Origin: Desulfovibrionaceae bacterium | GTDB lineage: Bacteria > Desulfobacterota > Desulfovibrionia > Desulfovibrionales > Desulfovibrionaceae | Length of the DNA stretch: 64,000 nucleotides | Reading direction: 5' to 3' | Assembly (NCBI GenBank): GCA_015709315.1 | Contig: JACCQI010000010.1 | Coordinates: 1 to 64,000 of the forward strand | Shown here: positions 25,308-35,484 of the stretch, in pieces | Numbering within the stretch: the first letter of the stretch is position 1 | Layout of the letters: the number at the start of each line of letters is the position of its first letter | Program-made: the position numbers and the translations under genes | The notes under the pieces: generated by a model | The model's database searches: none | What the model saw: the letters and a program-made list of their open reading frames with translations, nothing else | Told to the model about the DNA's origin: nothing

Positions 25308-25731
25308 TGCAACCGTCCTCATCGTGGATGATGAAACGGGGTTCGTGGAAACCATGGCCAAGCGCCTGGAGAAGCGGAACATGACCGTTCTCAAGGCGTT
25401 CGACGGGGAGGCCGCCATGCGCGTGCTGGCGGACAATCCCGGCGTGCAGGTCGTGATCCTGGACATGAAGATGCCGGGCAAGGACGGCCTGGTCGTGCTC
25501 CAGGAGATCAAGGAGGCGCATCCGCTGGTGGAGGTCATCATGCTCACCGGCCACGCCACGGTTCCCTCGGCCGTCGAGGGCATGCAGTTCGGCGCTTTCG
25601 ACTACCTCATGAAGCCGTGCGGATTCGATGAGCTGAACCAGAAGATTTTGGAGGCGGTGGAGTTGAAGGAGCAACATGAGGGCGAGGCGTTGGAGGCCCG
25701 CCTGGGCAATATTGCCCAGCGTATGATTTAA
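25300..25731 (+). CDS. Single-domain response regulator 1
   Basis: A 143-residue receiver. Landmarks are LIVDDETGF, the phospho-acceptor Asp in VVILDMKMPGKDG (near 55), Thr in IMLTGHA (near 85), and Lys in YLMKPC (near 106). There is a short charged C-terminal tail but no DNA-binding domain. Its start lies within the 3' end of the kinase gene, so it is the closest partner of that kinase. Confidence 0.87.
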   Translation: MTDATVLIVDDETGFVETMAKRLEKRNMTVLKAFDGEAAMRVLADNPGVQVVILDMKMPGKDGLVVLQEIKEAHPLVEVIMLTGHATVPSAVEGMQFGAFDYLMKPCGFDELNQKILEAVELKEQHEGEALEARLGNIAQRMI

Positions 25732-25750
25732 GCGTGCCGGAGGTGGAGTC

Positions 25751-26149
25751 GTGACTTGGACCGATACGGAAAGACCGGCCGTCAGGCTGCTCATCGTGGA
25801 TGACGAGGCCGGGTTCACTGATGTGCTGTGCAAGCGCATGGCGCGTCGGGGCGTGAACGCGACATCCGTGTCCTGCGGGGAGGACGCCGTGCAGGTGCTC
25901 CGCCGCGCCGAGTTCGACGTGGCCATCGTGGATCTCAAGCTCCAGGGAATGGACGGCGTCGAGATCCTCAAGGTCTTCAAGCTGATGGCACCGGAAATGC
26001 CGGTGATAATGCTCACCGGCCACGGCAGTGACGAAGCGCGCGAAGCGTGCATGAAACTGGGGGCTGAAGGGTACCTGTCCAAGCCCGTTGATTTTGAGCT
26101 GTTGTTCGTCAAGACCCTCCATTGGGGGGCGGGGAGAGCCACGGCATGA
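25751..26149 (+). CDS. Single-domain response regulator 2
   Basis: A 132-residue receiver with a GTG start at 25751, preceded by GGAGG. The Asp pocket is LIVDDEAGF, the phospho-acceptor is in VAIVDLKLQGMDG, the switch Thr in IMLTGHG, and the Lys in YLSKPV. Its stop overlaps the start of receiver 3 (ATGA). It follows receiver 1 by 19 bp. Confidence 0.86.
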   Translation: MTWTDTERPAVRLLIVDDEAGFTDVLCKRMARRGVNATSVSCGEDAVQVLRRAEFDVAIVDLKLQGMDGVEILKVFKLMAPEMPVIMLTGHGSDEAREACMKLGAEGYLSKPVDFELLFVKTLHWGAGRATA

Positions 26150-26589
26150 CTGCGATCAGGGTTTTGCTCATCGACGACGAGGTCGAATACACCGAAACCC
26201 TGGGCAAGCGTTTGGGACGGCGGGGATTCACCGTTCGGACCGTGGGCGGCGGGGCCGAGGCCCTTACCGTTCTCGGCGGGGAGGCGTTCGACGCCGTCCT
26301 GCTCGACATCAAGATGGCGGGCATGGACGGGATACGGACCCTTCAGGAGATCAAGCGGCGGCATCCGGGTGTGGAGGTGGTTATGCTCACCGCCCACGCC
26401 AACACGGACATCGTCATATCCAGCCTGGCCATGGGGGCGTTCGATTACCTCATCAAGCCGGTCAACCTGGATGCGTTGACGTCCAAGATCAGGGACGCCG
26501 CCGCGCGGAGTAAACACAACCTGGAGTCGGGTGCCCGTGAGGGGCGGGGTTCCGGGAAAACTGAAACCAGACAAGAGAGGAAGTCATGA
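26146..26589 (+). CDS. Single-domain response regulator 3
   Basis: A 147-residue receiver starting at ATG 26146, coupled to receiver 2. It shows LLIDDEVEY, phospho-acceptor Asp in VLLDIKMAGMDG, Thr in VMLTAHA and Lys in YLIKPV. The C-terminal tail is basic and unstructured in appearance. Its stop overlaps the start of the permease gene (ATGA), which ties this receiver to the transporter. Confidence 0.86.
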   Translation: MTAIRVLLIDDEVEYTETLGKRLGRRGFTVRTVGGGAEALTVLGGEAFDAVLLDIKMAGMDGIRTLQEIKRRHPGVEVVMLTAHANTDIVISSLAMGAFDYLIKPVNLDALTSKIRDAAARSKHNLESGAREGRGSGKTETRQERKS

Positions 26590-27866
26590 GATTTTTCAGT
26601 GAATGGGGAAAGTTCATGATGGCGGGGGCCGGTGCTCTCGCCAGATGGGAGATCGACAATGCGCGGTCCATCATGGGGAGTCGGAAACGGCTTATGATAT
26701 TGGGATTGATGCTCATCCCCGTGGTGTTGGGCGGCATCGCCTTCGCCAATGACATCGGTCCGGCCCTGCCCGACCTGCTGGGCGGCAAGAAGGCATACAG
26801 CCCGGCCTTTTATTCCCTCGGCATCTTTCTGGTGTCCATCGCCATCGGCATGGGTGCCGGTCTGATCACCGGCTGCATAGGCGCGGGCGGCGGCTTCATC
26901 ATCGCCCCGGCGCTCATGAGTGCGGGCATCAAGGGCATCCTGGCGGTCGGCACCGACCTGTTCCACATCTTCGCCAAGGCGATCATGGGCAGCGTCATCC
27001 ACCGCAAGCTGGGCAACGTGTCCGTGCCCCTGGCCGTGGTCTTCCTGATCGGCGCGATCCTCGGGGCCACGGCGGGCGGCATCATCAACCGCGTCCTGTA
27101 CGAGATCAACCCGGTCCTGTCGGATGCGTTCATCACCACGGTTTACTCCCTGATGCTCGGCTTCCTGGGCTTCTACGCCCTGACCGACTTCCTGCGCTCC
27201 CGCAAGGCGGGCGGCGGCGGCGACGCCCACGGCGGTGCCGAGGGTGCCGATATCGGCGGACTGTCCAAGAACCTGCAGGCCGTCAAGTTCCCGCCCATGA
27301 TCAAGTTCGACCAGGACCTGATCCCCGGCGGTCGCCAGATCTCCTGGATATTCCTGGTCCTGTCCGGCGCGTTGGTCGGCCTGGCCGCCGGTATCATGGG
27401 CGTCGGCGGCGGCTTCCTGACCTTCCCGATCTTCGTCTACGTGCTGGGCGTGTCCTCCATGACCACGGTCGGCACCGACATCTTCCAGATCGTGTTCACG
27501 GCCGGTTTCGCCTCCATCACCCAGTATGCCATTTACGGCTTTATCTTCTACACCCTGGCCATGGGCATGCTTCTCGGGTCCCTGCTGGGCATCCAGATCG
27601 GTGCCCTGGTGACCAAGGTCGTGCCCGGCATCACCATTCGCGGCTTCTATGCCATGGCCGTGCTGGCCGGCTTCGTGAACCGGATATTCGCCCTGCCCGC
27701 CAAGCTCAGGGAAATGGGGGTTATCTCGCTTGATCCGGGGCTTGCCGTCCTGCTGTCCGATATCGGCGTATGGGCGTTCTTCATCGTCATCGGCGGATTC
27801 TCGGTCTGGGTCATCGGAACCTTCCTGAAGAACATAAGTTCCCTCAAGAGAACGGAGGCGATGTAA
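26586..27866 (+). CDS. TauE/SafE-family membrane permease
   Basis: A 426-residue integral membrane protein of the TauE/SafE (DUF81) family, which includes exporters and importers of sulfite, sulfonates and organic acids. Two repeats carry the family's glycine-rich signature: GLITGCIGAGGGFIIAPAL (about residues 94-112) and GIMGVGGGFLTFPIFVY (about 270-286). About eight to nine transmembrane helices are visible, with a long cytoplasmic N terminus and a charged loop near 205-225. AGAGAGGAAG precedes the ATG. The substrate is unknown; a sulfur oxyanion is a reasonable guess in a sulfate reducer. It is coupled to receiver 3 and to the next small membrane protein. Confidence 0.85.
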   Translation: MRFFSEWGKFMMAGAGALARWEIDNARSIMGSRKRLMILGLMLIPVVLGGIAFANDIGPALPDLLGGKKAYSPAFYSLGIFLVSIAIGMGAGLITGCIGAGGGFIIAPALMSAGIKGILAVGTDLFHIFAKAIMGSVIHRKLGNVSVPLAVVFLIGAILGATAGGIINRVLYEINPVLSDAFITTVYSLMLGFLGFYALTDFLRSRKAGGGGDAHGGAEGADIGGLSKNLQAVKFPPMIKFDQDLIPGGRQISWIFLVLSGALVGLAAGIMGVGGGFLTFPIFVYVLGVSSMTTVGTDIFQIVFTAGFASITQYAIYGFIFYTLAMGMLLGSLLGIQIGALVTKVVPGITIRGFYAMAVLAGFVNRIFALPAKLREMGVISLDPGLAVLLSDIGVWAFFIVIGGFSVWVIGTFLKNISSLKRTEAM

Positions 27867-27867
27867 C

Positions 27868-28554
27868 ATGATATACAATAAGAAGGAATTCTACACCGGC
27901 GCGTCCCTGCTGGTCGTCTTCTTCATCGTGCTGTTCATGATGTTCCAGCCCATTTATCATGGTCATAACGCAATGCAGTTCCTGGACCACCTCTACAACA
28001 CCATCTCCAAGGGATCGATCACTTACATCCCCGAGCTGATGGATGAGGCGGGCGCTTACGACGCCAAGCAGGTCACCCTCGAAATGACCTACGACAGCGA
28101 GGCCGAAGCCACGCAGTCCGAAGCCCTGTTCACGGCCACGGGCGCGCAGGCCTCCGTGTCCGGCGCCACCCTGAAGGTGACGGGCAGCCTGGGGGCCATC
28201 CTCAAGGGCAGCCTGGTCGATTCCGAGTACATGTACAACAACGACGGCGATGCCGTGACCGCCAAGTATTCCCTCGACGGTCGGCGCGCCCTGTACAACT
28301 GGTGGACCAGCCTGAAGCTCATGGACAAGAGCCTCAAGTCCCAGAAGGAGTTCGCGGCGGCCAAGATCGCGGGCACGGTGCAGACAAAGGCCGTGGAAGC
28401 CGCCTACAACTATTACGGGGTGGAGCCGGTCCAGATCGCGGACGAGATGGGAATGGTCGCATTCTCGCTGATCTTCTATGTGATCTATACCCTGTGGTAC
28501 GGCTTCGCCATCCTCTTTGTGTTCGAGGGATGGGGCCTGAAGTTGAGTCATTAG
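27868..28554 (+). CDS. Two-helix membrane protein of unknown function
   Basis: A 228-residue protein I do not recognise. One hydrophobic helix lies at about 10-32 (LLVVFFIVLFMMF), then an extracytoplasmic domain of roughly 165 residues rich in Ala, Thr and Tyr, then a second helix at about 195-222. The gene starts 2 bp after the permease stop, so the product is probably an accessory subunit of that transporter or a sensor that reports its load to the adjacent kinases. No enzymatic motif is seen. A strong hairpin lies after it. Confidence 0.65.
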   Translation: MIYNKKEFYTGASLLVVFFIVLFMMFQPIYHGHNAMQFLDHLYNTISKGSITYIPELMDEAGAYDAKQVTLEMTYDSEAEATQSEALFTATGAQASVSGATLKVTGSLGAILKGSLVDSEYMYNNDGDAVTAKYSLDGRRALYNWWTSLKLMDKSLKSQKEFAAAKIAGTVQTKAVEAAYNYYGVEPVQIADEMGMVAFSLIFYVIYTLWYGFAILFVFEGWGLKLSH

Positions 28555-28585
28555 CAACCACGACAATACTCCATACCTAACCGGA

Positions 28586-28621
28586 GTGCGGCCCGGCAGC
28601 CATGCGGCGGCCGGGCCGCAC
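28586..28621 (+). terminator. Hairpin after permease operon
   Basis: A 12-bp perfect stem (GTGCGGCCCGGC with GCCGGGCCGCAC) has a 12-base loop, 31 bases after the stop. It is followed by a C-run, not a T-run, so termination is uncertain. Confidence 0.5.
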
Positions 28622-28698
28622 CCCCCCTTCCCACCGGGGAAGGTCGGGGTTTACTTGATGATAAAAGCAAGATATTTTAACAGGATGAGGAATACGCG

Positions 28699-30185
28699 AT
28701 GAATCTCCAGAATTACTACGATACGGTCATGGAACTGAGCCATGGCATCGTGGTGACCCTGGATCTCGACGGGGGCATCATCCACGGCAACTCCGAGTTG
28801 GAGGCTCTTTCCGGGTTTTCCATGCAGGAGCTGGCCGGAAAGGACTGGTTCACCACCTTCATCCCCAAGGGCGAGCGGAGAATGGCCCGACGGGCTTTGT
28901 TCGACTCGGCCAGGGGGCCGTGGATCACCGCCTTTGCCGGGGTGATCCAGGCCAAGGACGGCGACGTCGTCTACGTCAACTGGAACCTGAAGCCGCTTAC
29001 GGATTCGGACGGGGCGGTCATCTCCCTGCTCTGCGTGGGCCAGGACGTGACCGACCTTGTGCTGCGCGAGAAGGGGCTGCTGCGCGAGCGGTCCGCCCTG
29101 CTGGAGCGGAACAAGGAGCTGAATTGCCTCTACGAGCTGAGCCTTTTTTCGGGCGACACCTCCCTGGAACTGGACGAACTGCTCAACCGGACCATCGCAT
29201 TGTTGCCCTCCGGGTTCCAGAACCCGGACCGGACCTTCGTCCGGGTGAAGCTCGACGGCTGCGTCTGGGAAACGCCCGGGTACGAGGAGTCCGGGCACCG
29301 GCTTAAGGAACCCTTGGAGATCAACGAGGAGAAGCGCGGATCCGTCACCGTGTCGGCCATGGACGCTCCAGACAACGGCCCGGCGTTTCTCGACGACGAG
29401 AAGGACATGTTCTCCACGGTGGTCCGGCAGATCAGCGTGACCGTTTCCAAGAAGGAAACGCGCAAGGCCAAGCAGGACCTGGAGCGGCAGTTGCGCCAGT
29501 CCGACCGGCTGGCCAAGATCGGCCAGTTCTCGGCGGGCGTGGCCCATGAGATCAACGAGCCCTTGGCCAACATTCTCGGCTTCGCCGAGCTGGCCCTGCA
29601 AACGCCGGGGCTGGCCGAGCAGTTGGTTACGGATCTGAACAACATTGTGGATTCCTCGCTGCACGCCAGGGAAATCATCCGCAAGCTCATGTTCTTCGGC
29701 CGCCAACTGCCGCCGCAACTCACCTCCATCGACCTCAACGACACCGTGGAGCAGGCCCTGCGGATCACCGAGTCCGGGGCCATGCGCGGCGACATCTCCA
29801 TCGTTAGGCACTTCGACGACTCCCTGCCGAGGATCACCGCCGACCCGCAGCACATCAAGCAGGTGGTGGTCAATCTGGTGGTCAACGCCATGCAGGCCAT
29901 GCCGGACGGCGGCGAGGTGACCATCCGCACCCTGAGCGACGGCAGCGACGCCTACCTCATCGTGGAGGACTCGGGCACCGGCATGACGCCCGGCGTGCTC
30001 AAACAGATTTTCACTCCCTTCTTCACCACCAAGGACGTGGACAAGGGATCCGGGCTTGGCCTTTCGGTCATCCATGGTATAGTCAAGGCTCATGGCGCGG
30101 TCATCCAGGTGGAGAGCACGCCCGGCGAAGGCACCCGCGTGGAGGTGGCCTTTCCCAGCACCAACCCCAAAAAGGTGATTGATTT

Positions 30186-30189
<4 letters not shown>
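28699..30189 (+). CDS. Cytoplasmic PAS-containing sensor histidine kinase
   Basis: A 496-residue kinase without transmembrane helices. An N-terminal PAS domain spans about 10-125, then a linker with a GAF-like region (about 140-255), a coiled coil, HisKA (GVAHEINEPLANILGFAEL, His near 283) and HATPase (NLVVNAMQAM, DSGTGMTP, GSGLGLSV). GAGGA precedes ATG 28699. Its stop overlaps the start of the sigma-54 activator by 4 bp, so the two form a cognate pair that senses an internal signal. Confidence 0.9.
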
Positions 30190-31532
<1,343 letters not shown>

Positions 31533-31568
31533 TACGCCGACTGCATCCCCTGGGGGGATTTCGAGCCC

Positions 31569-33254
31569 ATGTACTACATCATCGCCGCGTCCATCCTTTT
31601 GCAGTTGGCGGCCGCTGTCTACGCCCTGCGTCTTATTGGTCTCACCGGTCATCGCATTTCCTGGATACTCATCGCCGTGGGCCTGGCGGGCATGGTCCAT
31701 CGCCGCATGCATACCCTGTGGATGGGCATGCTGGGCCGGGGTCATCCGGACATGATCTTCGAACTGGTCGGGCTCGGGGTCTCCATTCTCGTGTTCATGG
31801 GCGTCATCCTGATCCGGCCGGTGTTCAAGCAGCTTAAGGAAGCCAACGACAAGCTCGCCGCCAGCGAGGCGCGTTTCCGCACGGTGGCGGATTTCACCTA
31901 TGACTGGGAATACTGGCGCGGCCCGGACGGGGAATTCCGCTATGTCTCGCCGTCCTGCCTCCGGGTGACCGGCTATCCCCGCGAGGCGTTCATCAACGAC
32001 CCGGGCCTGCTGGAGCGGATCGTTCATCCCGAGGACGCCGACGTGGTGGCCGCGCACCTGTCCAGCGAGCGGGGCCAGTCCGGCGGGTCGGATTTCGATT
32101 TTCGGATCATCGCGGCGGACGGGACCATGCATTGGCTCGGCCATCGCTGCGTGCCCGTGACCGATGCGGCGGGCACTCCCTTGGGCACGCGGGCCAGCAA
32201 CCGGCTCATCGACACGCGCAAGAACGCCGAGGAGAACCTGCGCCGGAGCCGAAGGCGGTACCGGAACCTGGTCGAGCAAGCCCATGCCATCGTCCTGGAG
32301 TTGTCCATTGACGGCCGGATTCAGTTCATGAACAGCTTCGGCCGCGACTTCTTCGGCTACGGCGAGGAGGAAATCAAGGGGCGCAGGGCCTCCGAGCTGA
32401 TGCTGACGGACGCTTCGGCCCCGGAGAGCGTCGATGTCTCGGCCCGCGACGAGATCGAGGTCCGCCGCCGCAACGGGAGCAGCGCCTGGCTGTCCCTGGC
32501 CTCATCCCTGTCCACGGACCGGGACGGCCGGGTCATCGGCATCCTGGTCATCGGCATCGACGTCACGGCACACAAGGCGGCGGAAAAGCTCCGGGAGGAC
32601 GTGGAGCGCATCGTCCGCCACGACCTGAAGTCGCCGCTCATGGGCATTGTCGGGCTGCCCGCCATGATGCTCAAGGCGGACAACCTCACCGCGCGCCAGC
32701 GGGAGATGCTCGAGGTCCTGGAAGAGGCGGGCATGCGCATGATGGATCTCATCAACCAGTCGCTTACTCTGTACAAGCTGGAATCCGGGACCTACGTCCA
32801 TCGGCCCGTTCCCACGGACTGGCTGGGCATGGTCCGGCAGGCCGCGCGGGGGCTGGAGTCCCACAAGGCATTCCATCAGTCGGTGAAGATCTCGGTGGAC
32901 GGGGTCCCGGCCACTGCGGGCGACACCTTGGTCATCCCCGGCGATCCGACCCTGCTGTACGGCATGGTCGCCAACCTGATCAAGAACGCCCTGGAGGCGG
33001 CCGGGGATTCCCCGGTGCTGATCGCCTTGACCCGGGGCGATCCGGCGGTCATGGAGATCCGCAACAGCCTGCCGGTGGCGGAGTCGGTCAGGGAAACGTT
33101 TTTCGCCAAGTATTCGACGTACGGGAAGCACGACGGGACAGGGCTGGGCACCTACTCGGCCCATCTGGCCGTGAAGGCGCACAGCGGCGCCATCTCCATG
33201 GAAACGTCGGAGGATGCGGGCACGGTCGTGCGCGTGGAGCTGCCTGCGACCTGA
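31569..33254 (+). CDS. Membrane PAS histidine kinase
   Basis: A 561-residue kinase. Three hydrophobic helices lie in the first 85 residues without a sizeable extracytoplasmic domain. Two PAS domains follow (about 95-215 and 225-335), then a HisKA-like box RHDLKSPLMGI (His near 354) and an HATPase domain (LIKNALEAA; a modified G2 box GTGLGTYSA). GGGGGGA precedes the ATG. It is 36 bp after the sigma-54 activator and in the same direction, and probably adds a membrane-linked input. Confidence 0.87.
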   Translation: MYYIIAASILLQLAAAVYALRLIGLTGHRISWILIAVGLAGMVHRRMHTLWMGMLGRGHPDMIFELVGLGVSILVFMGVILIRPVFKQLKEANDKLAASEARFRTVADFTYDWEYWRGPDGEFRYVSPSCLRVTGYPREAFINDPGLLERIVHPEDADVVAAHLSSERGQSGGSDFDFRIIAADGTMHWLGHRCVPVTDAAGTPLGTRASNRLIDTRKNAEENLRRSRRRYRNLVEQAHAIVLELSIDGRIQFMNSFGRDFFGYGEEEIKGRRASELMLTDASAPESVDVSARDEIEVRRRNGSSAWLSLASSLSTDRDGRVIGILVIGIDVTAHKAAEKLREDVERIVRHDLKSPLMGIVGLPAMMLKADNLTARQREMLEVLEEAGMRMMDLINQSLTLYKLESGTYVHRPVPTDWLGMVRQAARGLESHKAFHQSVKISVDGVPATAGDTLVIPGDPTLLYGMVANLIKNALEAAGDSPVLIALTRGDPAVMEIRNSLPVAESVRETFFAKYSTYGKHDGTGLGTYSAHLAVKAHSGAISMETSEDAGTVVRVELPAT

Positions 33255-33262
33255 AATCGAGC

Positions 33263-33898
33263 CTATGCCCGTGCCTTGCGGACCGCCTGGACCGCCTCGG
33301 CGGCCAGGGTGCGGATTCGGGCGAAGTGCCCGTCGACCACAAGCCGCCTCGTGACCATCCAGCTGCCGCCGACGGCCAGGATGCGGTCCCAGGCCAGGTA
33401 GGGGGCCATGTTGTCCATGGACAGGCCGCCGGTGACCATGAATCGCATGGGTCGAAACGGGGCCGCCAGGCTTTTCAGGGTCTTGAGGCCGCCCATGGCC
33501 TCGGCCGGGAAGAACTTCACGGCGGGCAGCTCCCGGAGCACGGCCTGGGTCAGTTCGCTGGCCGTGGCCACGCCGGGCATGACCGGGATGGAGCGTTCCA
33601 GGCAGTAGTCCACCACCACGGGGTCGAATCCGGGGGCCACGATGAAGGCGGCCCCGGCGTCCACGGCCGCGTCCACCTGGTCCGTGGTCAGGACCGTTCC
33701 GGCGCCGACCAGCATGTCGGGAAAGTGGCGGGTCATCAGCCCGATGCCCTCGGCCGCGGCCGGGGTGCGGAAGGTGACTTCGGCCACGGGCAGTTCTCCG
33801 TCCACCAGGGCCTGGGCCAGGGGAACGGCGTGCCCGGGATCGGGAAGGGCGACCACCGGGACGATGCCGGTCGCGTGTATGGCGTCGAGTGGATTCAT
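33263..33898 (-). CDS. eda: KDPG aldolase (2-dehydro-3-deoxyphosphogluconate aldolase)
   Basis: A 211-residue enzyme that cleaves 2-keto-3-deoxy-6-phosphogluconate to pyruvate and glyceraldehyde 3-phosphate. The family landmarks are PVAEVTFRTPAA (about 32-43), VGAGTVLT (about 63) and the Schiff-base lysine in VKFFPAEAMGG (about 128). I start at ATG 33898 with AGGAA upstream; this gives the usual family length. It is the last gene of the uronate operon and completes the route that begins with KduI. Confidence 0.92.
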   Translation of the reverse strand: MNPLDAIHATGIVPVVALPDPGHAVPLAQALVDGELPVAEVTFRTPAAAEGIGLMTRHFPDMLVGAGTVLTTDQVDAAVDAGAAFIVAPGFDPVVVDYCLERSIPVMPGVATASELTQAVLRELPAVKFFPAEAMGGLKTLKSLAAPFRPMRFMVTGGLSMDNMAPYLAWDRILAVGGSWMVTRRLVVDGHFARIRTLAAEAVQAVRKARA

Positions 33899-33924
33899 GC
33901 GTTGTTTCCTGCCGGGTCGGCGGT

Positions 33925-34704
33925 TCACAGCGTCTTGGCCGAGGCGGTCTTCCAGCGATAGCCCATGCGGTGGGATATCTCCTGGGTGGCCTCCACCACC
34001 AGGGCGGCCAGCCGCTTCAGGTCGAGGTCCGGCTGGCCTTCGATTTCCCAGGCCACGCTGACCGCCGCGATGACCATGTTCCGATAGTCGTAGACCGGCG
34101 CGCCCACGCACATGGTCCCCAGTTCGTTTTCCTGGTTGTCGTGCGCCCAGCCCCGCCGCCGAGTCAGTTCCACTTCCTTGAGCAGGTCGTGGACGTTGTC
34201 GATGGTGTGGTCCGTGATCTGCTTGAAGGGCTTGTTGCGGTAGAGCTTGACGATCTCCGCGTCGGTCAGCCCGGTGAGCAGGGACTTGCCCAGCGAGGTC
34301 GCGTAGAGCGGCATGCGCTTGCCGATGATCTTGTAGCGCCTGAGGCTGTTGAAGGCCTCGACCTTGTCGATGTAGACCACGTCGCCCTCGCGCATGATGG
34401 CCATGAACACGGTCTGCCCGGACTGGCGGGAGAGCTGGTTCAGGATCGGCTGCGCCTCGGTCTTGAGTTCCAGGCTGTTCAGGAAGGCGCTCGAAAGCTC
34501 GATGAGTTCGAGCCCGAGCCGGTAGACCTTCCCCTGCTCGCGCTTTTCCACGTATCCCCTCTCCTGGAGGGACGCCAGGATGCGGTGGGCCGTGGATTTG
34601 TTCAGGCTCATGCGCGAGGCGATTTCCGTGAGGTTCAACCCCCCGGTTTCCCTGGAAAGAAGTTCGACGATGTCGAAAGCGCGGTCAAGTGTTTGAACAG
34701 CCAT
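33925..34704 (-). CDS. IclR-family regulator of the uronate operon (KdgR-like)
   Basis: A 259-residue IclR-type regulator. It has an N-terminal winged helix-turn-helix (about 5-65, LTEIASRMSLNKSTAHRILA) and a C-terminal effector domain with GKSLLTGL and GAPVYDYRNMVIAAVSV. Lying inside an operon of kdu/kdg genes, it most likely binds KDG or a related keto-deoxy acid, as KdgR does in enterobacteria. The palindromes at 40420-40434 and 39310-39324 are its probable operators. It lies 9 bp after kduD. Confidence 0.88.
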   Translation of the reverse strand: MAVQTLDRAFDIVELLSRETGGLNLTEIASRMSLNKSTAHRILASLQERGYVEKREQGKVYRLGLELIELSSAFLNSLELKTEAQPILNQLSRQSGQTVFMAIMREGDVVYIDKVEAFNSLRRYKIIGKRMPLYATSLGKSLLTGLTDAEIVKLYRNKPFKQITDHTIDNVHDLLKEVELTRRRGWAHDNQENELGTMCVGAPVYDYRNMVIAAVSVAWEIEGQPDLDLKRLAALVVEATQEISHRMGYRWKTASAKTL

Positions 34705-34713
34705 TTGAGTGTG

Positions 34714-35475
34714 CTACCTCGCGAGCCACCCACCGTCAACAGCCACGGTATAGCCGTTGACGTAATCGGAGGCGTTGGACGCGAGGAAGACCACGCATCC
34801 CTTGAGATCGTCGGGGTCGCCCCAGCGTCCGGCCGGTATGCGCGCCAGTATCTGCTCGTTGCGGACCTTGTCGGCCCGTAGCGGGGCCGTGTTGTCCGTG
34901 GCGATGTAGCCGGGTGCGATGGCGTTGACCTGGATGCCCTTTTCCGCCCATTCGTTGGCCAGAAGCCGGGTCAGGCCCATGACGCCGCTCTTGGAGGCGG
35001 TGTAGGAGCTGACCAGGACGCCCCCCTGGAAGGAGAGCATGGAGGCCACGTTGATGATCTTGCCGCCGCCTTCCTGCCGGACCATCTGCCCGGCGGCGGC
35101 CTGGCTCAGGAAGAACAGGCTTTTCAGGTTCACGGTCATGACCTGGTCCCAGTCCTCCTCGGTGAACGTGAGGGCCGGGTTGCGCCGGATGATGCCCGCG
35201 TTGTTGACCAGGATGTCCACCCGGCCCAACTCGGCCACGGCCTTGTCCACGATGGACCGGACGCGGCCGGGGTCGCCGAGGTCGGCCTGTATGCCGTAGA
35301 AGCGGCGGCCCATGGCCGTGATCTCCTCTTCCACGCCAGTGGCCGTGGAGTGGAAGACCCCGGCGATGTCCGCGCCCGCTTCGGCCAGGCCCAGCGCCAT
35401 GCCTTTGCCGATGCCCCGGTTGCAGCCGGTGACGATGGCGACCTTTCCGTCGAGCTTGAATTGATCCAGAATCAT
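34714..35475 (-). CDS. kduD: KduD, 2-deoxy-D-gluconate 3-dehydrogenase
   Basis: A 253-residue short-chain dehydrogenase. The NAD(P)-binding motif is VTGCNRGIGKG near residue 15, NNAG is near 91, and the catalytic Ser-Tyr-Lys set includes SSYTASKSG (Tyr near 157). In uronate catabolism KduD interconverts 2,5-diketo-3-deoxygluconate, the product of KduI, and 2-keto-3-deoxygluconate (KDG). It starts 9 bp after kduI stops. Confidence 0.9.
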   Translation of the reverse strand: MILDQFKLDGKVAIVTGCNRGIGKGMALGLAEAGADIAGVFHSTATGVEEEITAMGRRFYGIQADLGDPGRVRSIVDKAVAELGRVDILVNNAGIIRRNPALTFTEEDWDQVMTVNLKSLFFLSQAAAGQMVRQEGGGKIINVASMLSFQGGVLVSSYTASKSGVMGLTRLLANEWAEKGIQVNAIAPGYIATDNTAPLRADKVRNEQILARIPAGRWGDPDDLKGCVVFLASNASDYVNGYTVAVDGGWLAR

Positions 35476-35484
35476 GCGTCCTCC

